Source of the DNA: Pseudarthrobacter phenanthrenivorans
GTDB lineage: Bacteria; Actinomycetota; Actinomycetes; Actinomycetales; Micrococcaceae
Direction of reading: 5' to 3'
Assembly (NCBI RefSeq): GCF_000813845.1
Contig: NZ_JWTB01000040.1
Span: 1 to 48,239, forward strand
DNA length: 48,239 nucleotides
Position numbers and translations under genes: made by a program. This document shows positions 42,857 through 48,239 of the stretch, piece after piece. How positions within the stretch are numbered: position 1 is the stretch's first letter; each line of letters opens with the position of its first letter. The notes beneath the pieces were generated by a model. The model did no database searches, was not told where the DNA came from, and saw only the letters and a list, made by a program, of their open reading frames with translations.

Positions 42857-44329
42857 ATGACAACCAAAGGTGGCAGCACCATCGATCAAAGCAGTGCGGA
42901 GCGCCGGAACTTGGGGACCGTGCCAAAAACATCCCTTGAGTCCGGCGCGGCCATACCGGCTGGCAATGAGACCAGCTCCAAGTTCAAACGCCGCTTCATG
43001 GTGCGGCTTGTCGCCGTCTTCATCGGCGGAATGTTCCTCGACGGCTACATCCTCGGAATCATCGGCCCCGTCACTGGACCCATGCGGTCAGATCTCCAGC
43101 TCGACGCCCTATCCCTGGGCATGATCGCTGCAGGCCCGTTGGCCGGCATCTTCGTCGGCTCCCCGCTGGCCGGCTGGGCTACTGACAAGTTTGGACGCAA
43201 GCCCATGTTCCTCGTGGACATGGGCCTGTTCCTGATCGCCTCAGCAGCCCAGTTCTTCGTAACCACCGGAGACGGAGCCATCATCCAGCTGGCCATCATC
43301 CGTTTCATGATGGGCGTCGCGATCGGCGGCGAGTACTCCATCGGCGGCCCGCTGCTGTCCGAGTTCTCCCCGCCAAAACTGCGCGGGCGACTGCTCGGCC
43401 TGACCCTGATCGCCTGGTACGTCGGTTTCATGATGGCCTTCATCATTGGCACGCTCCTGCACGACGCCGGAACCCCATGGCGCGTCGTCATCGGCACGAG
43501 CACGATACTCGCATTCATTCTGTTCGTCGCCCGCATCGGGCTCCCCGAATCACCGAGCTGGCTCATTACGAAGGGACGGCGCGAGGAAGCACTCGCCATC
43601 GCGCACAAGTACGTCGAATCGCCACAGATGCACAAGAGCATCACCGAGGAGATCGATCTGAGGATGGTCCAGGAGGCCGAGGCCGCGAAGAGCCGGACCA
43701 AAATCAAGAACGCCTCCTTCGGAATGCTGTTCTCGAAGCAGCACTGGCGCACCACCCTCTTCACCGCGGGTTTTTGGTTCTGCGCGGTCACCCCGTACTT
43801 CGCAATTGCGACCTTCGCCGATGACGTACTCAGCCAGTTCGGCTTCGGCGGCGGCTGGGCCGGTGGAGTCGGCCTGTCCGCCCTGGCAGCCGCGGGCGTG
43901 GTCACCACCGTGCTTCTGATCGACAAGCTGGGCCGCCGAATCCTCACGGTGCCCGGACAGTGGCTCTGCGCAGGCATCCTGCTGGTCATCGGAGTCTGGG
44001 CAGACGCACCGGCGATCCTCGTGCTCGCACTGTTCCTCGCCTTCTCCTTCTTCAATGCCGGCTACACCACGTTGACCCAGGTCTATCCGGCTGAGGTATT
44101 CCCCGGACACCTGCGCGGCATCGGCATGGGCTTTGCCGCGGCCTTCAGCCGCATCGGCGCCGCACTCGGCACCTTCGCCCTGCCGTGGGCGATCAGCAAC
44201 ATCGGCATGGGCCCAAGCATGGTCGTAGCCGCCGTCGTCGCATTGCTCGGCGCCGTCCTCTCGCAATGGCTCGCGCCTGAGACGAAGGGGCGCACCCTGG
44301 CCGAGATCTCAACAAATATTTCCCACTGA
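42857..44329 (+). CDS. MFS transporter, sugar-porter/organic-cation-like branch
   Basis: A 490-residue, 12-helix major facilitator. The first loop motif is GWATDKFGRKPMFLVDM, followed by RFMMGVAIGGEYSIGGPLLSE, LPESPSWLITKGRREEAL and the C-terminal PETKGRTLAEI, a sugar-porter/SV2-like pattern. The N-terminal 45 residues are polar. ATG 42857 follows AAAGGAAACTG. It is the only transporter directly between the two dimethylglycine oxidase loci and has a class II promoter, so its substrate is probably a betaine, choline or methylglycine. Ends at a perfect terminator. Confidence 0.87.
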   Translation: MTTKGGSTIDQSSAERRNLGTVPKTSLESGAAIPAGNETSSKFKRRFMVRLVAVFIGGMFLDGYILGIIGPVTGPMRSDLQLDALSLGMIAAGPLAGIFVGSPLAGWATDKFGRKPMFLVDMGLFLIASAAQFFVTTGDGAIIQLAIIRFMMGVAIGGEYSIGGPLLSEFSPPKLRGRLLGLTLIAWYVGFMMAFIIGTLLHDAGTPWRVVIGTSTILAFILFVARIGLPESPSWLITKGRREEALAIAHKYVESPQMHKSITEEIDLRMVQEAEAAKSRTKIKNASFGMLFSKQHWRTTLFTAGFWFCAVTPYFAIATFADDVLSQFGFGGGWAGGVGLSALAAAGVVTTVLLIDKLGRRILTVPGQWLCAGILLVIGVWADAPAILVLALFLAFSFFNAGYTTLTQVYPAEVFPGHLRGIGMGFAAAFSRIGAALGTFALPWAISNIGMGPSMVVAAVVALLGAVLSQWLAPETKGRTLAEISTNISH

Positions 44330-44464
44330 CGCCGGGACTGGACGGTCACTTCGAGCCAGAGAGCCAAGGCCCTCGGACGAATCATTTCCGGTTGGCAAAT
44401 TCATGGTGTGGCTGCCGCCCTTGGCACCACCCGGCCACACGGCACAGGTGACCGGACCCGACCT

Positions 44465-44504
44465 AAAAGAGGCCTTCGCCGCTACAGCGGCGGAGGCCTC
44501 TTTT
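44465..44504 (+). terminator. Terminator after the MFS gene
   Basis: AAAAGAGGCCT (44465-44475) and AGGCCTCTTTT (44494-44504), with an inner CGCCGCT/AGCGGCG stem. It ends in TTTT. Confidence 0.92.
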
Positions 44505-44554
44505 CTGTATTCCGACACAGGGCTGCAGCGCCTTGCAACAAACGGAGCGAAGCC

Positions 44555-44619
44555 TTGACATCTCATGTGAGCTGCGACACCCTGTTGCATATAGTGATGC
44601 GCGTTGCTGATAGCGAAGC
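44555..44619 (+). promoter_or_regulatory. Class II promoter/operator of the second dimethylglycine oxidase gene
   Basis: TTGACA (44555-44560), 17 bases, CACCCT (44578-44583), TTGCATATAGTGATG (44585-44599) and TTGCTGATAGCGAAGC (44604-44619). The spacer shares ATGTGAGCTG with the promoter at 42616. Confidence 0.65.
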
Positions 44620-44888
44620 GTCGCTGTCAATGTAACGCAAACCCGGAAAACCTGAGGTACTCCGAATGCACCAGGCCTGCCCGCTCAGCGAACCGGCACC
44701 AACTGGAGCCCTGCGGCTCAACATCTCCCAGGGTCATGCCGGTGTCCGGTACCAAGGTCGGGGAACTTTGGTCAACGAATCCACCGACGCATCCCGCCTC
44801 CCGCCGGGCCTGACCGTGGACGGACACGCCTAGCCCAGAACCTTCCGGACCGCCGGAGCCCAGCACCAAACCAGGAGAACCACGAATT
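44620..44888 (+). other. Long leader of the second dimethylglycine oxidase gene
   Basis: About 270 bases without a convincing gene. A 55-codon open frame (44666-44833, ATG after a weak GAGG) is present but not recognisable. I looked for a glycine riboswitch and saw none of its conserved blocks. The end carries the AGGAG of the next gene. Confidence 0.4.
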
Positions 44889-47396
44889 ATGAGCGCATCA
44901 CCCCGCGTCGTCATCATCGGAGCCGGCATCGTCGGCACCAACCTCGCCGACGAACTGGCAAGCCGCGGCTGGACCGACATCACCGTCGTCGAGCAGGGCC
45001 CGCTGGAGCTCGCAGGCGGCTCCACGTCGCACGCCCCGGGCCTGGTGTTCCAAAACAACCCGTCCAGGACCATGACGGAATTCGCAACCTATACCGTCAA
45101 CAAACTGCTGGCCCTGAGCAAGGACGGCCAGTCCTGCTTCAACCAGGTGGGCGGCCTGGAACTGGCAACCACTCCGGAGCGCCTGGCGGACCTCAAGCGC
45201 AAAATGGGCGTGATGACCTCCTGGGGCGTCGAGAGCCGGATCGTTGACGCCGACGAATGCGAAAAGATCTATCCGTTGCTGAACACGGGCAAACTCAGCG
45301 GTGGCCGGGAGGTCCTGGGCGGCCTGCTGATCCCCACCGACGGCCTCGCCCTCGCCGCCCGCGCCGTTCAGCTGCTGATCGAGCGCACGCGCGAACGGGG
45401 CGTGACCTACCGCGGCTCCACCACCGTCACCGGAATCGCCCAGGAGGGCGGCAAGGTCACCGGCGTCGAGACCTCCTCAGGACTGATCCCCGCAGACATC
45501 GTGGTGTCCTGCGCAGGATTCTGGGGCCGTGAGCTGGGCAAGATGGTGGGCCTGGAGGTACCGCTGCTGCCGCTCGCCCACCAGTACGTGGTCACCACCC
45601 CCCTCGCCGAACTCGAGGGCGTCAACGAACTGCCAAAGGGCGCCAGCAAGCCCATCCTGCGCTACCAGGACAAGGACCTGTACTACCGCGAGTGGGGCGA
45701 CCGCATCGGCATCGGCAGCTACGCGCACCGGCCGATGCCCGTGGACATGTCGGTGCTGCCGAAGGTCCCGGCCGGGGAGATGTCCGACCACCGCATGCCC
45801 TCCCGCCTGGACTTCACCCTTGAAGACTTCGTGCCTGCCTGGGAGGACAGCCAGGACCTGCTGCCGGCACTGCGCCGCACCGGAATTCAGGATGGCTTCA
45901 ACGGCATCTTCTCCTTCACCCCCGACGGCGGCCCGCTGATGGGCGAGGCGCCGGACCTCGACGGCTTCTTCGTGGCCGAGGCCGTCTGGGTCACGCACTC
46001 GGCAGGCGTTGCCAAGGCAATGGCAGAGTTGATCATTGATGGCCAGCCGCAGACCGACCTGCACGGCTGCGAGCTGACCCGTTTCGAGAAGGTGCAGACC
46101 TCCGACGCCTACGTCAGCGAAACGTCGCAGCAGAACTTCGTGGAGATCTACGACGTCATGCACCCGCTGCAGCCACGGGAATCCCCGCGTGACCTGCGCG
46201 TCAGCCCGTTCAACGTCCGCCAGAAGGAACTCGGTGCCTTCTTCCTGGAGTCTGCCGCCTGGGAACGCCCGCACTGGTTCGAGGCCAACCGCGGACTCCT
46301 CGAGGAACTTCCCGCCGAATGGCGGACCCCGGAACGCGACGACTGGTCCGCCATGTTCCACTCCCCCATTTCCGCCGCCGAAGCGTGGAAGACGCGCACC
46401 GCCGTCGGACTTTTCGACATGACGCCGCTGAAGCGCCTCTCCGTCGCCGGCCCCGGCGCCCAGGCGCTCCTGCACCGGCTCAGCACGGGTAACATCGCCA
46501 AAAAGCCGGGCGCGGTGACCTACTGCCTGCTGCTCGCGGACGACGGCGGCATCCGCAGCGATGTGACGGTGGCCAGGCTTGCCGACGAGGAGTTCCAGCT
46601 CGGCGTCAACAGCAACGTCGACTTCGACTACCTCCGGGTGGAAGCCCGCAAGCAGTCGGCCGCCGACCCTGCCCAATGGGTCCACGTCACCGACATCACG
46701 GGCAGCACCTGCTGCATCGGGCTCTGGGGTCCGCTGGCCCGCGAGGTCATCGGAAAGGTCAGCCAGGACGACCTCAGCAACGACGGCCTGAAGTACTTCC
46801 GCACGAAGCAGATTTCCGTTGGGGGCATCCCCGTCACGGCCATGCGGCTCTCCTACGTGGGCGAGCTCGGCTGGGAGCTCTACACCACGGCCGAATACGG
46901 GCTCAAGCTCTGGGACCTGCTGTTCGAGGCAGGCCAGGAGCACGGCATTATTGCCGCCGGCCGTGGCGCCTTCAACAGCATGCGCCTTGAGAAGGGCTAC
47001 CGGCTCTGGGGCACGGACATGACGTCCGAGCACCACCCGTACCAGGCCGGTCTGGGCTTCTCGGTGGCCAAGGACAAGACCGGTTTTGTGGGTGCCGAGG
47101 CGCTGGCGGTCCGCAGGGAACAGCCGGCGGCGAAGATCCTGCGCTGCCTGACGGTCGACGACGGCACGTCCGTGGTGCTGGGCAAGGAACCGGTGTACGT
47201 GGCCGGGCAAGCCGCTGGTTACGTCACGAGCGCGGCGTACGGATTCACCATCGGCAAGCCCATCGCCTACGCCTGGCTGCCATCGTCGGTATCCGAAGGG
47301 GACGCCGTGGAGATCGAGTACTTCGGCCGGCGCGTTGCCGCCACCGTCACCGCCGAGCCTCTCTTCGATCCGGGGATGGAACGCCTCCGCGGCTGA
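44889..47396 (+). CDS. Dimethylglycine oxidase paralogue
   Basis: An 835-residue protein of the same FAD plus GcvT-like architecture as the gene at 36071 and clearly similar along its length. VIIGAGIVGTNLADEL, GGSTSHAPG, LAHQY and DLYYREWGD are kept, so flavin and catalytic positions are intact. A five-residue insertion (around GGREV near 137) and changes beside the active-site Tyr (RYQDKDLYYREW against RHQDQDLYYREH) set it apart. It is monocistronic with its own class II promoter, unlike the first copy in the purU operon. It may oxidise dimethylglycine under different control, or another methylated glycine such as sarcosine or a betaine derivative. Confidence 0.92.
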   Translation: MSASPRVVIIGAGIVGTNLADELASRGWTDITVVEQGPLELAGGSTSHAPGLVFQNNPSRTMTEFATYTVNKLLALSKDGQSCFNQVGGLELATTPERLADLKRKMGVMTSWGVESRIVDADECEKIYPLLNTGKLSGGREVLGGLLIPTDGLALAARAVQLLIERTRERGVTYRGSTTVTGIAQEGGKVTGVETSSGLIPADIVVSCAGFWGRELGKMVGLEVPLLPLAHQYVVTTPLAELEGVNELPKGASKPILRYQDKDLYYREWGDRIGIGSYAHRPMPVDMSVLPKVPAGEMSDHRMPSRLDFTLEDFVPAWEDSQDLLPALRRTGIQDGFNGIFSFTPDGGPLMGEAPDLDGFFVAEAVWVTHSAGVAKAMAELIIDGQPQTDLHGCELTRFEKVQTSDAYVSETSQQNFVEIYDVMHPLQPRESPRDLRVSPFNVRQKELGAFFLESAAWERPHWFEANRGLLEELPAEWRTPERDDWSAMFHSPISAAEAWKTRTAVGLFDMTPLKRLSVAGPGAQALLHRLSTGNIAKKPGAVTYCLLLADDGGIRSDVTVARLADEEFQLGVNSNVDFDYLRVEARKQSAADPAQWVHVTDITGSTCCIGLWGPLAREVIGKVSQDDLSNDGLKYFRTKQISVGGIPVTAMRLSYVGELGWELYTTAEYGLKLWDLLFEAGQEHGIIAAGRGAFNSMRLEKGYRLWGTDMTSEHHPYQAGLGFSVAKDKTGFVGAEALAVRREQPAAKILRCLTVDDGTSVVLGKEPVYVAGQAAGYVTSAAYGFTIGKPIAYAWLPSSVSEGDAVEIEYFGRRVAATVTAEPLFDPGMERLRG

Positions 47397-47426
47397 CCGG
47401 CCCCGGCGGTTGAGCCGTCGATATCT

Positions 47427-47470
47427 GGTGGTTGGGCCTGCTTGAGACCGGCAGGCCCAACCACCTTTTT
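47427..47470 (+). terminator. Terminator after the second dimethylglycine oxidase gene
   Basis: GGTGGTTGGGCCTGC (47427-47441) and GCAGGCCCAACCACC (47451-47465), followed by TTTTT. Confidence 0.93.
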
Positions 47471-47526
47471 CGTGCCCGCTCCTGCAGTCCACTCTGAATG
47501 TCGTACCCCCTTGTCATGATGGGTTT

Positions 47527-48239
47527 ATGGGGACAGCGGCGGTGGTGAAGGCGTTTGGGGAGATCCGGGCGGCCCTTGCGGTGCTGAATGCTGAGCTGGA
47601 TGGGGCCGGTGCGGCGCCGTTTTCTGCGGCCGATCCGCTGGCTGGGTTGGCGGATGGGTGCCTGGAGATTCTGGCTGGTGCGCGGGAGGTGGAGGCCGGG
47701 TTCGCGGGGTTGAAGGCTAAGGCTGCGGTGAAGTATTCGGAGGCTGCTTGTGCTGTTGCGGGTCCGGATGTGCCGGTGGTGGCGCAGGAGATGGCGGTCG
47801 CGGCCGAGATCGGGTGTGTGCTGGCGCTGGGGCCGCGGGCGGCGTCCTCGTTCCTGGCGACCTCGCACGCCCTGACCACTGGTTTGCCGCTGACCTTGGA
47901 GGCTTTGCAGGCCGGGTCCCTGTCGTGGCAGCACGCGGTGGTGATGGCCGATGAAACCGCTGGCCTGGATGCTGCCGGGGCGGCGGCGTTGGAAGCGCAT
48001 TTCCTGGACCCCGGAGCACCGGATGGTGCGCGGGGGTGCCCGGTCGGGGAGTTGCCGGCGCACCGGTTCCGGGTCAAGGCGCGGACGTGGCGGGAACGCC
48101 ACCATGCGGAGTCGATTGAGAAGCGGCACGCCAAAGGGGTGGTGGAGCGGCGGGTGGAGTTCCGGCCGGACCGGGACGGAATGCCCTGGCTTAGCGCGTG
48201 CCTGCCCGCGGACCAGGCGCTTGCCGGGTGGAACCGGCT
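47527..48239 (+). CDS. DUF222/HNH-type protein, N-terminal part (3' end outside window)
   Basis: The frame opens at ATG 47527 and has no stop before the window ends, giving 237 visible codons. It starts MGTAAVVKAFGEIRAAL and contains the helical DUF222 core (EVEAGFAGLKAKAAVKYSEA, VAAEIGCVLALGPRAASSFL, QAGSLSWQHAVVMADE). It reaches PDRDGMPWLSACLPAD, the point where the truncated copy at the left edge begins. An HNH domain should follow outside the window. Base composition is more GTG/GCG-biased at third positions than in the metabolic genes. No Shine-Dalgarno is obvious. Confidence 0.85.
   Translation, partial: MGTAAVVKAFGEIRAALAVLNAELDGAGAAPFSAADPLAGLADGCLEILAGAREVEAGFAGLKAKAAVKYSEAACAVAGPDVPVVAQEMAVAAEIGCVLALGPRAASSFLATSHALTTGLPLTLEALQAGSLSWQHAVVMADETAGLDAAGAAALEAHFLDPGAPDGARGCPVGELPAHRFRVKARTWRERHHAESIEKRHAKGVVERRVEFRPDRDGMPWLSACLPADQALAGWNR

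Noticed and set aside
44666..44833. A 55-codon plus-strand ORF in the leader of the second dimethylglycine oxidase gene.
   Set aside because: The ribosome site is weak and the peptide is not recognisable; noted only as part of the leader.
44620..44888. Possible glycine or other amino-acid riboswitch in the long leaders of the betaine genes.
   Set aside because: None of the conserved glycine-aptamer blocks could be found, and control is better explained by the shared operators.

Overview
The window is chromosomal DNA of a high-GC actinobacterium, almost certainly Arthrobacter, Pseudarthrobacter or a close relative. The dimethylglycine oxidase at 36071 numbers exactly like the Arthrobacter globiformis enzyme (H225, Y259), and both window ends lie in DUF222/HNH (13E12-type) genes, a family that is multi-copy in this group. 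No rRNA, tRNA, insertion sequence, phage gene or CRISPR array was recognised. Most genes have clear Shine-Dalgarno sites and several are translationally coupled.

Layout. 1-3.8 kb: end of a DUF222/HNH gene, then on the minus strand a beta-lactamase-fold hydrolase, a GyrI-like protein, a DUF2231-Rieske protein and a small monooxygenase. 3.8-9.2 kb: a DctA-type symporter and an Lrp/AsnC regulator, divergent from an M20 amidohydrolase with an MHS-type permease. 9.3-17.2 kb: a cysteine-peptidase-like lipoprotein, then the glyoxylate/allantoin operon hyi-glxR-gcl-garK-allB plus a lone winged-helix gene. 17.2-20.8 kb: peroxiredoxin, MFS permease, a GvpU-like protein, an acetyltransferase and two small genes. 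21.0-24.9 kb: a tightly coupled four-gene operon that places a cellulose-synthase-like glycosyltransferase inside a partner-switching set (REC-PP2C phosphatase, STAS antagonist, RsbW-like kinase). 25.0-26.8 kb: uraD-uraH and an IclR regulator. 27.0-47.4 kb: a glycine betaine/dimethylglycine island with an ABC betaine importer whose permease is an internal duplication, a BCCT carrier, a GntR regulator, purU-dmg-fchA-folD, moeA-like-fdhD, another MFS permease and a second dimethylglycine oxidase. The window ends inside another DUF222 gene.

How the parts fit. Ureide arm: UraD/UraH make allantoin, AllB opens it, and Gcl, Hyi, GlxR and GarK turn the derived glyoxylate into phosphoglycerate; uricase and the allantoate-degrading enzymes are not here. 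Betaine arm: importers bring in betaine-like solutes, dimethylglycine oxidase makes sarcosine plus 5,10-methylene-THF, FolD and the cyclodeaminase-family protein take the one-carbon unit to 10-formyl-THF, PurU releases formate, and MoeA/FdhD support a molybdenum formate dehydrogenase encoded elsewhere. This FolD lacks the catalytic lysine needed for cyclohydrolase activity, which would explain the neighbouring cyclodeaminase-family gene.

The main regulatory result is a set of promoters sharing one architecture: TTGAC -35, 17-18 bp spacer, weak -10, then operator-like repeats at the start site. One version (wTCCAynAwGCGGAA) fronts dctA, hyi and uraD, next to the IclR gene. A related version (TTGCnTAnnnCGAAC) fronts the betaine ABC operon, the BCCT gene, the MFS gene and the second dimethylglycine oxidase. 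A fifth, divergent copy drives an unrecognised 37-codon ORF.
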